From Gnetum montanum (Eukaryota > Streptophyta > Gnetopsida > Gnetales > Gnetaceae): 64,000 bases of DNA. Each line of letters begins with the position of its first letter. The first letter of the stretch is position 1. The DNA lies in the NCBI GenBank assembly GCA_015680685.1, contig MNCI01004792.1:274558-338557 (forward strand), written 5' to 3'. Of this stretch, positions 44,406 through 57,090 are shown one piece after another. The notes beneath the pieces were generated by a model. That model did not search any database. It was not told where the DNA came from and was given only the letters and a program-made list of their open reading frames with translations. The translations under genes and the position numbers were made by a program.

Positions 44406-46065
44406 AGTAGTGTTAGTGGGAAGGCTAACAAATAGGTTTAAATACACAAGTGGTCCATTACATTTGAAAAAAGTTCAATACAAGGAAATATTTGAAGAGG
44501 GTATAAGAATTCACAATAATGAAAAGAAGAATTCATTGAAAATGATTGTGAAGATGTGCATAATTTAATATCATTAATGGGATAAACAAAAAGATTTTAT
44601 TGTAAGAGTGACTAAAGGTAAAGCACTTAACTAATCCAACAAAAAGATATGCAAGTGGGTTCTTCCCAAAGTAGGCATAGGCCTCTTATGCCCTTGCATA
44701 ACTTCAAACCAAAGAGTCCATGGGCTTCATGGATGATTAATGGTTATTGAAGTTAAGTACAAAAACCCAAAAGAAACTAACTAAGAATTCTAACATGTCA
44801 AACTAGGACATTGAACTAAAACATGCAACTAGCAGTGAGGTGAGACATGGGTAGCATAGATGGATGAGTGAGAGAGGAATGAAGTTCTTAATTATGGTCA
44901 CATGAAGTCCCTTGTGAATTTTGTGCTTAAATGACTTGATAGGATCCATCATTAGTCCAAACTAAAATCAACCACTCTCAGTTACTTCACATCAACATTC
45001 TAGGACCAATCCATCCCCTAAGACGTAAGAGTGCTCCAACAGAAAAACCACTCTTCCTTATTAGAGAAGAAGTAGAAAGTGAGGAAGGGCCTTAGTGAAA
45101 GAAGATGAGTCCCATAACTAGTGCTTGTAGCTGATTTATTTAGTTTAAGAGATGTGCTTTGAATTCCCTTTTTTTTTTAATTGGAACCACACCATGCAAA
45201 GACACATGCATTTATTTTGTCCAAGGGGTGTGCTTTGAATCTTCATCATTTTCTTTCTTGATGAGAACCACACCATGCAAGAATGTATGAATTTATTTTT
45301 TCCAAGGGGTATGCTTTGAATTCTCATCATTTTTTTATGAGAACCATCATGCAAGGACTTATTCAACTCCCTTTATTGGATGGCATGGAATGATAATAAG
45401 TCTATGATAACACACATGCACCTAGGTAAATAGAAAAGCACAAAGAATACTGAATCTTATTGAAGCTACACCTTGTTCAAACCTTTGAATCCTTCCCAAT
45501 TTTAGAAACTACCAAAGTCACAAATTTATTAAAATTTTATTAATGAAAAATAGATTACATGTTTTTAAAACAAGGAAAACCATAGAGTTTATGGATGGGT
45601 GGATGTTGTGGACTCACTACCTATTATATGAATAGAAATCATATCCTAATTATTTATAATAAAATTTAGACCCAGAAATTAGACATCAACAATAAAATAA
45701 AAATAATAGTACATACCACCATCAAGTAATGCATTACTAATGTACCTAGCATTTATTAACAAAGAGTTAGAAAATCACACGAAATAAAAGAAAATATAAT
45801 AGAAAGTGTAAAATATTCAAGAAATATCAAATGTACTAACAATGGTGTAAAACAAAAATCAGAAAAGATTAATAACATAAAAATAAAAAGATGTAGCATA
45901 TAGAATGTGTAAAAAAAAAGTTGTAAAACAAAAAGAATTGAAAAACTAAGAAGCTACTTAAATAATTAGCATGGTTGGCCATCTCCCCCATGACTAAGTT
46001 GAGAGAAGGAGATTCAAAATATGGAGTGTGGCTATCCATTGAATAAGGTGCTTATTGTGTTGGCT
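44406..46065 (-). other. Element E 3' UTR with tandem hairpins
   Basis: Non-coding. Three hairpin units lie at about 45318-45345, 45240-45268 and 45161-45188. The third has arms GGTTCC/GGGAATT rather than TTCTCAT/ATGAGAA. GGGGGAGATGGCC near 45975-45990 (minus) marks the start of the UTR as in D. Confidence 0.75.
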
Positions 46066-46069
46066 GGTG

Positions 46070-47350
46070 TATGCTCATGGAAAGGTTTGATCTGTTGAAT
46101 GTTGACCAACTATTTCTTGTTTGGGCTCTTAGGTTTATAGATTATAATGGCCCCTAAAAAAATTTTATAAATGTTATAAGGTCCTTTCCACAATGTTTGG
46201 AACTTAGTTCATTGAGGTTCGTGTGTGGGGTTCTAGTATAGAACCTTATCTTCCATCTGAAATTTGACTTTTCTAATTTTTAGGTAATGATGCCTTTTGT
46301 TATAGGCCTTGTGAAACACATTAGATGATGGGGCTACTAATCAATTTTTGTCTCGTAGGTTAAGATTCATGAGTCTTTATTTTTGGGCTAGACTTAAGTC
46401 AAGGTTAAAGTCACAAGTCGTTCAACATGTACAGAGTTCAGATTGAATAGGAAGTGTTGGTAGTTTGACATACATAAGCTCATAAGGAGAATAGCCTATA
46501 GGAAGTTTCCAAGTTTAGAAGTAGGCCCAAAGGGCATTATTAAGTTTTTTTCTCTAGTCCTTCCTATACTTGCTAACAGTTCTTGTTAGTATTCTTATGA
46601 TTTCCTCATTGGTAACCTCAACTTAACTATTAACTTGGGGATGGTAAAGTGTTGTGAGTTTATGTTCAACCCCCAAGTGTTGCATGGGCTTCTAAAAAGT
46701 AGTACCTATAAGATGAGTTCCATTGTCAAAAACTAATGCATGTGGCATACCAAACCTATTTACAACATTTTTTTGTACAAACCGAGTAGTAGTAGAGGAT
46801 GCATAGTTGATGATGACTATTGCTTCTACTTATTTCGTATAATAGTCAACAATGACTATGATGTACACCTTTCCATTAGACATGGGCATGATGGGATCAA
46901 TGAAATTAATGCCCCAAATGTCAAATGGTTCTAATGGTTGAATTTATTATTAAGGTCTCTCCATTTGAGTAGTCATTCCACCATCTTATTGACATCATTC
47001 ACAAGAGAGGATGAAATGGTAATCATCCTTGAAGAGTATTAGCTAGTAGTACCCTACCATTAGGATTTGAATGGCCATGCATCTCCCAGCATAGTATCAT
47101 CCATAATGACCTTCATGAGAATCTTAGAGAATGTGTAGTTGATCAACATCAAGGACACACCAGTGAATTAGTCCATCGATGCACACCTTGTAGAGGTGTT
47201 CATTGATCTCCATGAAGTGCTTTACTTGGTGAAGAAATTTCTGGTTCTTTTGGTGGTCCAACCCTTGTGGCATCTCCTAAGTGAGAAGATAGGTGAGAAT
47301 TTTATCATACCATTTTTTTGTTCAACATCTATTTATTTATAGCCCCAAAA
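46070..47350 (-). pseudogene. Element E integrase
   Basis: Minus strand shows the same order as D: KWYDKILTYLLT (near 47310), a damaged zinc-binding part, FGALISLIPSCPC (near 46905), then many stops, and KAYNKRHH-like text near 46310-46270. The core is far more decayed than in D; identity rests on collinearity with D 27640-28811. Confidence 0.65.
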
Positions 47351-47369
47351 ATGAGGAGTTCATTAGGAA

Positions 47370-47860
47370 AAGTATTAGATAATGAGCTTTCTTCCTCTTT
47401 GTGTCCCATCACAACCAAGGCAAGTGATTAGTAACCACATTCTTAGTGCCCTTTCGATCTATCATTGTGAGATCAAATTCCTACAAGATCACTAGCCACC
47501 ATATGACATAGGAATTCACCACTCACTTATTAATTAGGAAGCAGATGGCATTGTGATTAGTATACACAAACTTCTTGTATCCAAGCACATAATGCCTGAA
47601 CTTTTCTAGAGCAAAAACCACTACCATCAATATTTTTCTATAGTGGTGTATTTCAATTGTGCACCCACAATACTTGGGCTAGTGTAGTGGATGTAGTATG
47701 GATGTTTCTTGTCATCTAACTACATCAACACAACTCCCAAGGCATAATTCAATGCATCTGTCATGATATGAAATGGTATGAACTAGTCAAGTGCTTGTAG
47801 AATTGGAGTTTCCACAAGCCTTTCTTTTAGTTGCTAGAATGCTTTCTCACATTCTGTGGT
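47370..47860 (-). pseudogene. Element E RNase H
   Basis: Pieces VVFALEKFRHYVLGYKKFVYTNHNAICFL (about 47640-47540) and EFDLTMIDRKGTKNVVTNHL (about 47480-47415) match D. TDH has become TNH and VTDHL has become VTNHL, both G-to-A changes. Confidence 0.75.
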
Positions 47861-47899
47861 CCAGAAAAAGGGAGCATCTTTTTTTATTAGCTCTACCAA

Positions 47900-48760
47900 T
47901 GATTTTGCAATCTTAGAGGAATTCTTTATGAATCACTACTAGTAGCTAGTATGTCCAAGGAATGATTGAACATCTTTAACTATTTCTGGATAGTAGGTTA
48001 TTTCTTGGATGACCCTTATTCTTTTAGGGTCCACCTTAATTCCTACTTTGAGATTTTTTGCCCTAGTACAATGCCATCCTAGACCATGAGATGAATTTTC
48101 CACTAATTGAGCCATAAGTTAGTTTCAACACATCATTTTAGCACTTGATCAAGGTGGTCTAGGGCTTACTCAAATGTAGCTCCATAGTGGAGAAGTCATC
48201 CATGAAGGCTTCTACACCACTACCAATCTACTGTTGAAAGATGCTCAGGACCAGGCATTTCAATGTAGTAGGAGCATTGCATAGACCAAACGACATCTTA
48301 CAATATGCAAAAGTCCCCTAGGAACTTGAAACATTATCTTTTCTTGGTCCTCTAGTGAAATTTGGATTTGGTTATAGCCACTATAACCATCTAGGAAGCT
48401 ATAGTAGTAATTCTCTAATATTTTGTTTAGCACCTGGCCAACAAATGGCAATGGGAAATGATCCTTGAATGTTTCCATATTCAACAACCTAAAATCGATG
48501 TTGACCCACCACTTACCACCTTTCTTTGATATAATTATGAGTGGACTAACCCACTCACTATTTGAAATGGGATAGATGAACCTTTCTTTGAGGAGTTGCT
48601 CGATTTGCTTCTTGATGATTTGCTTTAATTTAGGGTTCAAGTGCCTCTATGATTGTCAATTTGGCTTCATGGCTAGGTCAGTGTAAATGTGATGCTAGCA
48701 TATCCTAGGATCAATCCCTATGACTTTAGGATATGACCAAGAAAAAGCTACTAATCATAT
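47900..48760 (-). pseudogene. Element E reverse transcriptase
   Basis: An open minus-strand stretch (48640-48260, 126 codons) reads IIKKQIEQLLKERFIYPI, SEWVSPLIIISKKGGKWWVNIDFRLLN, DHFPLPFVGQVLNKI, YYYSFLDGYSGYNQIQI and DQEKIMFQVP. VEAFMDDFST near 48215-48185 keeps the FMDD polymerase box that D has lost. VDPKRIRVIQEITYYPEIVKDVQSFLGHTS follows near 48040-47945. Family as for D. Confidence 0.85.
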
Positions 48761-49099
48761 TTAACTACCTTCAATAGCATCTCTTTTTGTCTTGGAGAAA
48801 TTCTTGCATTGACTATGACTCGCTTCTTATTTTTCAAAAACATCTATTTCATTCCAGCTAGTAATAGTTTCAATTCAAGGGGTTCTTACTTAAATTTCTC
48901 AAGAATTTTTAGCTCTCCCCAATGAATATCATCATTTGTATCTTTAGAGAGTTGATGATGAACTTGCTCAAGTTTATCCATGCTTGTGACATATTCAAAT
49001 GTTAGGCTCTCAACTAGGTCCATGCAAAGTGTGCTAGCTTTTGAATTAGTAGTTAGCCACTAGGTGCCCTCATGTTTTGTGGCTACTACATATAAACAC

Positions 49100-49620
49100 A
49101 TTTGAATTTCACCCTCTAGTGCACACTACTTGCAAGCAGAGATAGGTACTTTCTTCATGGCCCAAATTGCACCATGTATCATTGTACGAAATGCATGGAA
49201 CTATCTTCTTCTTAATATTTCCAAATGCATTTTCTTTAGAGATTTTTAGGGAAAGATCTCTAATGCTCATTCTTGCATCTACCATGCTTAGGAATGCCCT
49301 TCCCATAATGATTGGGAAGTCTCCTTTTTAGTTCCTGACTTTGATTACCAGGAAGTCAGTAGGATAAGACCATCCACAAATAGTGGTCACAATGTCTTCT
49401 ATCAATCCCAATGGAATAGTGATGGACTGGTCTACCAATTCCAATTTGATGTTGCTCTTCTTGAGAGGAGGTAGGTTTCAAGAAGCGTACATCTCATGAG
49501 AAATAAAATTAACACAAGAACCTAAATTGAGAAGAGCCTTAAACTATTCATTCCCAACAATCTGAAAATAAATCAAAGGACTTATAAGATTGGCTAGTTT
49601 TCTAGGAAGGTTTATTACAT
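49100..49620 (-). pseudogene. Element E protease
   Basis: FKALLNLGSCVNFISHEMY near 49545-49485 is the active-site loop (LGS for D-x-G: the Asp is gone). ICGWSYPTDFLVIKVRN and FPIIMGRAFLSMVDARMSIRDLSLKISKENAFG (49325-49215) match D. Ends in decayed text near 49109. Confidence 0.72.
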
Positions 49621-49789
49621 AGATTCAATTAGACCTAGTATTAATAAGCATTATTATATGTATCCTTGGTAGAGTTTCTTTTGAAGGAGGCCTAAAGGAA
49701 TTTGATATGGAGGAAGAGGTAGGAGCAAGGTTATCAACCATGGGTGTAGGTGAGGGCTTAAGTGGACTATAGGGTTGAAAGATAGATCT

Positions 49790-52700
49790 TTTCTTTGATC
49801 AAGCATTCAACCCATCTAATTGATGATTTGGTTGCAAATTAATAACTCTTGTATCATTGTGTTATTATAGTTAGTAGTTCACCATACATAGAAGGAACAA
49901 GTGGTAACTATGCAACTGGAGGAAGAGTATGTGCAGGGATAGGAGGAGGATAAGGATAGGAAGTGACATCCCTTCTTTCATGTGAAGAAGGAGTTCAATA
50001 ATAATTAGAAGGGTCGTATTAAGGCTGACTATTAGAAACATGATTGGAAGAGTCATGTGAAGACATGGTTTGCTAAACATGATAACCATATGGATCAGGC
50101 TACCAGTAAGGGTATTGTTTCCTTGGTGGTGCAAACACCCATGATTACAGTTGCTACAATTGTTGGTATTGTTCATACGGTTGTAGTGGAGCTCCACTTC
50201 GATAGTATGGTTGTTATTGGTGGAACTCCCTAAGATTACCTTGAGGATAAGAAAATGGTCTAAATGTTTACCTTTGTGTAAGTAGTGAATGTAAGGCATA
50301 CACCCCCAACTCCTAAAGATGAGACACAATGGGGCAACATCCCTTAGGATGTTCATACTGGCAGACATCACATCCATGATCATCATCTGATTCACTATTT
50401 ACAGCCTCTTATATTATAGCAATTTTACCCTTACCTTTGTAATATGCATATTTAGCTTCCTTGCACCTCCTATGCTCATGATCACTACCTTGTTCTTGGG
50501 ACTCAACAATTTTGAGGATTACTTAAAATTTTCTATCCATGGAATCTCTTAACTAATCAACCTTAGCCATCAGTTTAGATTAGAACTATTGAAGTGGCAA
50601 GGCTTTTTTATGCATCCCCTCATCAAATACAAATTCATCCTAACTGTCATAGAATTAAACCTCCTGCTTGTGAATGGAAGGATTACGGTTGTACTCCTCT
50701 ACACTTTCTCTTTTTCTTAGTTCACCCTCCTCTTTGGCAACCTGTTCTATTAACCTTTGTACCTGACAGGCAGTTAGTTCTAACAATTTCCCTTGGACAT
50801 AGACATCAAGGGTTTTTCTCATTTCATTATGAAGTCCATCTACAATGTGGTGATGTTTTTCTAATTGATAATAACTGTGGCTAGGGCATTTGTGCATCAA
50901 GGCATAGTATCAGCCAATGGTAGTGTCCAAGGATTTGTGTGCTCCTTACTTCCAACCTTAGATTTTCTTTCTTAAGTTTGACACTCTGGACTATGTTTGA
51001 TACTTATCATTGAACAACTCAAGCATGATACTCCATCATCTAATAGAATTTGACACTAAAGACTGGTACTAGTTCTCTACTTCTTTAATGAGTATCTTGG
51101 GGAAGAACTTCAATTTATACCACTCATTTTCTATGTTTTGCAAGGCACATGCATCTTGGAAAGCTTGGAGATGATTTTGTGGATCGAATTTATATCCTCC
51201 TTCAAATTGAGGAATATTGTTCATGTCTAACCATTTGATCTGACTATCTTTCACATGTCTTGTTGGGATTCTGACTACCCTTATGCCGAACCATATGAAT
51301 CACTAAGGCATTACGTGCAATTTGATCAAATTCTGTGGACCTATAGTTATCTCATACACTAGTTTCTCTAGGAAGTGAAATGATGTTGAGAACATTCATT
51401 GTCTTCCTAGCTACACTTGTGAGGCTCAAGGGTATGGTTTAAATGTAATTGAGGTATATGAATTTTTTTCATTTTATATTTTATGGATGTAATTACCTAC
51501 AACAAGAATGAAGAGTAGAGTAGATTGAAAACTAATGTCTATTTCCTGGCTAGCCTAACATAAGTAACCACCCAACTTTCCTGGATACATCTTGAACACA
51601 TATAGCACTACTAGGCTATCAAATGTTAAGCATTTATGGGTTACCAAGTACTATATGAATTCATGAAGTGGTTGTGCTTGCATTTCTTAACTACTAGAAA
51701 TATTGCTTAATTTAAATGCATTAAAATAAATCGTAGAAAATAAAAATGAATTAAAGAAAATATTACGATATTCTTAGTGCTACAAGGACTGTTAAAAAGA
51801 GTTCATTTTATTCCCATCACATTGCTATGCTTAAGTATATCAATTCTCAAACAAAGAACTATATACACTTTAGACTCCTTCAACGGTGTTAAGCATGATT
51901 TTGGTAGCAAATAGAGGCTCATCAAGGCCTTGATCATGATGCCTACGATGCCCTCTACTACCCCTTCATTCATGGTGATGTGCCTCTTTGGAATCTCTAC
52001 GTCCTTGATCTTGCCTGTCTCGATGGTCCCCTTGATTATTGTGGTCTTGTTGATCATTGTGCTCATTTCGATCACCTCCATCATGATCTCACCTTCTATG
52101 GTTATGGTTAGAGCTAGAAAAAGAAGAAGATAATGAAGGGGAAGAGGAAGGAGAACTAGTACCATCATAGTGCCTACTACCATCTCTTTGACGATCATGA
52201 ACATGATCATGATCTTGCTTCTTGTCTAGATCCTTGTCTTGGCTTACCCCTCTGGATCCTTCTTTATTCTTGGATCCATTATTACTAGAATCAGGATTGT
52301 GAACTATGGAGTGTAGAGTTTGGTTTTAACCTCCATCATCAAAGTTAAAGAGAGGAGTGTCATTATATGAAAATCCCCAAAGAAGGGTTCTCCACTAGCT
52401 TGTTAGTACAATAGGAATGGAGGATCATTATGCCCTTTTCTCTTCAAAAACTCATAGCATTGTTCCAACTTTTGATCTTGTAGGTGTTATGCTTTGGTGG
52501 GATGATAATCCTTGGTGTTGACATCTTCCACGTTATACTCCCCATGGTAGTCTTAAAGACCACATCATGCAAAAATTTGATAGAGCATTGTAGGAGTAGC
52601 ATGGTCAGGCGATGACATAATGTTTCCCTCCATGTCACGCCACCACAGTTGTTCATCTTGGTGTAAGATGAAGGTGAAGTTTGGTACATACTCATTAGGG

Positions 52701-52851
52701 TAAGTATATGTAATTTGATATTATTGAGGCTTTGATGGATAAATGTTATCAGGCTTGGGTGGAGAAGTACTCCTATGAGAAGAAGACATTTTCGGTTAGC
52801 AAAACAAAAATCATAGTATGCTCTAAGAATTTGTTGTAGTAATTTTAACAT
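49790..52851 (-). pseudogene. Element E gag
   Basis: N-terminal text NEYVPNFTFILHQDEQLWWRDMEG appears near 52700-52630, then a Ser/Arg-rich linker (52210-52050) and the core WLDMNNIPQFEGGYKFDPQNHLQAFQDACALQNIENEWYKLKFFPK (51240-51100), an entry to gag of the kind FEG-Y--DP--HL--F. HKCPSHSYYQLEKHHHIVDGLHNEMRKTLDVYVQGKLLELT (50895-50780) and CDVCQYEHPKGCC near 50375-50335 follow, the latter a possible zinc knuckle. D carries the same order. Stops throughout. Confidence 0.75.
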
Positions 52852-52930
52852 AAGATATGGATTTCAAGTTTGTTCTAATGATTTAAATACTTTCACTAGG
52901 TCGTAGATAGTGCACAAAATAATTAAAAGG

Positions 52931-52949
52931 TCCTTGACAATGGCACCAA
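52931..52949 (-). other. Element E primer-binding site (tRNA-Asp-like)
   Basis: Minus strand TTGGTGCCATTGTCAAGGA lies directly beside the LTR end. It resembles the TGGCGCCGTTGCCGGGGA-type site seen in many plant Athila/Tat elements, with C-to-T and G-to-A changes. Confidence 0.7.
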
Positions 52950-53797
52950 TGATGAGTGGCGAGGTACCCCTATGCCTAATCGTACAAATCACTAAGGCAT
53001 TAGGTGTGATATGGTTGAATTCCGTGGACCTATAGTTATCTCATACACTAGTTTCTCTAGGAAGTAAAATGATGTTAAGAACATTTTTTGTCTTCCCAAC
53101 TAAACTTGTAAGGCTCAAGGATATGGTTTAAGTGTAATTTAGGTATATGAATTTTTGTCATTTTATATTTTATGGATGTAACCACCTACAACAAGAATGA
53201 AGAGTAGAGTAGATTGAAAACTAATGTCTATTTCCTGGCTAGCATAACACAAGTAACCACCCCAAACACATATAGCATTGCGGGGCTACCAAACATTAAG
53301 CATTGCCGAGTTACCAAGTACTATATGAATGCTTGAAGTGATCATGCTTGTATTTACTAACTACTGGAAATAAATTTCTTAATTAAAATGCATTAAAGTA
53401 AAGATCAAGAAAGTAAAATGCATTAAAGAAAATATTAAGTTATTCTCAACACTACATGGATTGTCAAAAAGAGTTTTCTTTATTCCCATCACACTACTGT
53501 GCTCAGGTACATCAATGCTTGAAGAAAGAACTGTACATACTTTAGAATCCTTCTATGGGCACGCAAAAAATATTCTAACTTTATGAAAAATAAATGGCAA
53601 GAGCTTTGCTACTCTAAATAAGAATGATCAAAACCTTCCCTAAAACATGAGCCTAGGTGTGATATTTATAAACTAGGGAATATACCCTGACATTGGATAT
53701 TCGATGTTGGATCTAGGCCCTAACATTATGTATGGGATGTCACAGCCTCGACGTCATGTACTCAATATCATATCTAACATCAAATAGTGATTCATCA
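52950..53797 (-). repeat. Element E 5' LTR (848 bp)
   Basis: Minus strand begins TGATGAATCACTATT and ends CCACTCATCA. The six-base ends TGATGA/TCATCA are inverted. A TATA-like TTTATAAATA lies at 53663-53672 (minus). Confidence 0.88.
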
Positions 53798-54960
53798 ATA
53801 AGTATATGCCTAGGGGCATAGAAAATTGGTTGCCAAAGCTTGAAGTCCATTGGAAAAGGCTACCTCCATAGTTCGGTTTCTCCCTAGCTTCAGTTTTCTA
53901 CAACTTTCAATCGATTTCACTAGATTTACAAAATGGGAATGGGATTAGTGTTGCAAATTTAGAGTAATGGTAACCATGTAGGGGTCTATGTGCTCAGTGT
54001 AGTTTTAGTTTCTACTATGAAATGGTACTACTAGATGAGGTTGTAATGGTTGTAATGGACTATGATAGCTAGAGATGGAAAATAGTATTACTACAAAAAT
54101 GGTTTTCCAAATGCCAAAGTTCTCAGAATTTCTATATAGAATGTGAAAATGCCAAAGTTTGGAACTATTTTATGGTATCAACATTGGGTTTTTATTGGAT
54201 TACAGTTGTCATTTTTTGGTCTACCATTGATTTCCATTGATTGTTGATAGATTGCCACTCATTGTGGATTTACAATAGTTACTATTATTAGTGTAGTCCA
54301 CTTAGCATAGTTAGTGAACAACTACCAGCATAGTTACCATTTGTAGTAAGCTCAAAATGGAATATAGCAACAAAGCCCATCCATTTACTATAAATATCAA
54401 ACAAGCATTCATGACTATGCTAGAGGTGCTGGAGAGTGGGACAAGGGTTGGGAACTAGAAAGGTGAACATAAACTACAAAAGTGATGGATCACATTTTAA
54501 AGTGTTGTACCTAGTGGTGAATGCTATCTATGCTATCCATTTTTGACTTGAAATGACTATGTTGGATTTTTTTGGAAATTGGAAATTCCAACAATCCCAA
54601 CGTTGCACCTCTACTAGGTCTTGGTGGTGACTACCCTAGCTATAGCTATGGCTCCAACGTAGTTGGGCTATACCCTTACAAAAACCATGAAAATGCCATT
54701 TTTGGCCATTCCAAAGGCGTTTTTGGCCTTCCCAAACCTATATATGGACATCAGATACCTATTTCTAGTTGGGAAATAAGGAAATAACAACTTTTGGAGC
54801 ATTTTTTGGATCCAAAAAGATAAAGTATGCAAGATTGTAGCTCCTAGGCTACATACCTCACATTTATAATGAGTCCTTGTCCCAAGCTAGAAAATGAAGG
54901 TTACAACATGAAATTTTATGGTGTTTCAATTATGATACTTGATAAATAAGTTCCAAAGAT
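53798..54960. other. Spacer without recognised gene
   Basis: AT-rich. A 71-codon plus-strand opening at 54572-54787 (Gly/Tyr-rich, GLGGDYPSYSYGSN) shows no family I know and no sign of a promoter. It could be a decayed 5' part of the copia element that follows. Confidence 0.4.
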
Positions 54961-54969
54961 AATTACTCA

Positions 54970-55640
54970 AGCCTTGATAATGGAATGTTAAAAAAATACA
55001 ATGAAGGCTAAAATTAAAATGATGAAAAAAGAGGATTATGGGAAGTGGTACCTTATTCAAAAGAAAGAAAACCTATTAAAAATTACTTAGTCTTTATGAC
55101 CAAACTAAAAGATGAAGGAATACTAGATAAGTATAAAGGTTGATTAGCTATCAAAGGATTTTCTTAAATTAAAGGAATTGATTATGAGGAATCATTTTCC
55201 TCTATTGCATATATGGTAATCTTTAGAATAATTATCTTCTTGTCAACTAAATTGAAATGGAAAATCCATCAAATTAATGTCAAATCAGTCCTTATTGTAT
55301 GGAGATTTATAGAAAGAAATTTGTATCAAGTAGCATGAGGGATTAGTAAAAGATGAAATGCTAGTATGTATATTATAGAAGGATATCTATGGATGAAAGT
55401 AAGTACCAAGGGTATGTTACCAAAAGATTAATCAATTCTTGATTAATTATGGATTTATCAAATCTCGAAAAGATAGTAACCTCTATATATTTAGGAAGAA
55501 AGGAAATATTCAAATGCTTCTAGCCTTTCATGATGATGATATATTGATACCAACAATAAAAGTACAAATCATAGGAAATTTTAAGCATGAGTTATTCTTA
55601 AAAATTGATATCTCCAATTTGATTTGATGCACTACTACCT
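54970..55640 (+). pseudogene. Ty1/copia reverse transcriptase remnant
   Basis: Pieces in changing frames match the RVT_2 order: DYGKWYLI (WELV), KPIKNYLVFMTK, DKYKG-LAIKGFS, IKGIDYEESFSSIAYM, FRIIIFLSTKLKWKIHQINVKS, then INYGFIKSRKDSNLYIF and NIQMLLAFHDDDILI (55439-55550), where YVDDIL has become FHDDDIL. KGIDYEE-FSP-A is diagnostic of copia. At least ten stops and several frame changes. Confidence 0.85.
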
Positions 55641-55829
55641 AGAAATGGAATTGCAATAGAAGTTAGAGAAAATAACCTTATGTCAAATGATGTATAAAAC
55701 TAATCTATTTAAAAAATATGATATGTTGAAATGCAAAGAGTCTAATATTACAATGACTCCTCAAGTTCAAAGTTAGTATTGAAGATGAAAGTATTAATCC
55801 TACTCAATATTGACAAGTCATTGTATCTT

Positions 55830-56460
55830 ATAAATACAAGACCAGATATCTAATATGTAGTAAATGAATTAATCATGGTAATGCAGAGACAAAATTATCA
55901 TCATATGCAAGCAACCTTTGTGATCCTAAGATATATTAAAGGTGCATTGACTCATGGTCTAGTATTTAAAGAAACATTATCAAAGATCACGAAAGTATAT
56001 ATAGATGCAGATTAGGATGGTGATATGATTAATAAGCATTCTCACATTGGTTTCTTAATTCAAGCATATGGAAATCATATAAATTAAAAAATTAGTAAAT
56101 AGATAGTTATGTCTCTTGCATCCATGGAACCTAAATACTATCCATTACAAGAGATAGTTTAAGATGTAATATGGATTGAGTAGATCCTCATTAAAATTAG
56201 TATTAAAGTTCTAAAACCTATTATGATTCATTATGATAATCAAGGAACAATCATTTTTTTTCAAAATCTAATCTACCATGAGAAGAGTAAACACATTGAA
56301 ATACATATTTACATTATTCAATAGAAATATGAGGAGAAATATATTGATGTCTAGTACATCTCCATCAAATCCCAGAATGTTAATGGATTTACAAAAGCTT
56401 TTTCCAAAGAATGTTTTGATATATGTTAGGAGTATCTTTTCTTGATGTCCTTACCTTATA
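55830..56460 (+). pseudogene. Ty1/copia RNase H remnant
   Basis: FVILRYIKGALTHGLVF (about 55915-55965), KVYIDAD near 55997-56015 (the WADAD/YSDAD catalytic start), then IVMSLASMEPKYYPLQEIV, ILIKISIKVLKPIMIHYDNQGTIIFF (56190-56262) and HEKSKHIEIHIYII. This is the copia RNase H order. Stops fit decayed Gln and Trp codons. Confidence 0.82.
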
Positions 56461-56609
56461 ATCTGAAGTGATGAGGAAATTATGATGATTATGAAAGGAA
56501 CTTAATATTGTATTTGGAGAATATACCCTCTAACATCTCTATCATTTTTCTTTCATTTCATATCTCTTACATAAAGCAGGAAGGAATAAAGACAAAGATA
56601 AAGTATGGA

Positions 56610-57090
56610 TTAAGGAGGAGTGTTAGATGGTAGTTCATACATTATCTTAATTCATAAGTTATTATTGTTATGTTAAGTTAGTCAAGTCATAAGATTGTAT
56701 TACAATTCGCAAGATTAATTACTACTATGAATCATAAGAAGTATTAAGTTAATTATGATAATGAAATATGAATTATAATGAAGTGTTGTGCCAATTATGG
56801 TGAGTCATAATCTTCATCATGTTAAAGGTTTGGCCACTACCAAATTAGTATGTATCATTGTAGTCAAGTACAAGTACAATTATTCATAATTAAGGAACAA
56901 ACCATTATAGCCAAAAGGTCCAATAGTACAAAATTATAAAAGAATTTATGTAGACAAAAGAAAAAATTATTGATTTTTAAATTGATTTATTAAATATTTT
57001 GATGTATTATGAAATCAGGTAAAGTACTTTTGAGTAATACTATGATAAAATTTAATAGTTCATAATGCACATTAGACTAAAGGTTATAAT
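56610..57090 (+). repeat. Copia polypurine tract and start of its 3' LTR
   Basis: TTAAGGAGGAG (56610-56620) followed by TGTTAGATGG at 56621 is the classic copia polypurine tract and LTR start. A TATA-like ATTATAAAAG lies near 56933-56942. I could not fix the LTR end; 57090 is the start of the next repeat. Confidence 0.6.

Larger units (their letters stand above)
44406..53797 (-). mobile_element. Element E: Athila-like Ty3/gypsy, outermost element
   Basis: On the minus strand: 5' LTR (53797-52950), tRNA-Asp-like primer site, gag, protease, RT, RNase H, integrase, hairpin 3' UTR. At 44406 its 3' UTR is cut by D, whose 3' LTR ends at 44405. E text next to the junction (CCTATTTGTTAGCC, minus strand) equals D's own 3' UTR near 30490-30530, which proves that this is the interior of the same family. 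E's 3' LTR must lie left of the window. Confidence 0.88.

Noticed and set aside
54572-54787. Gly/Tyr-rich 71-codon frame
   Set aside because: No recognised domain, no second copy in the window, no regulatory context. Left as unknown spacer.
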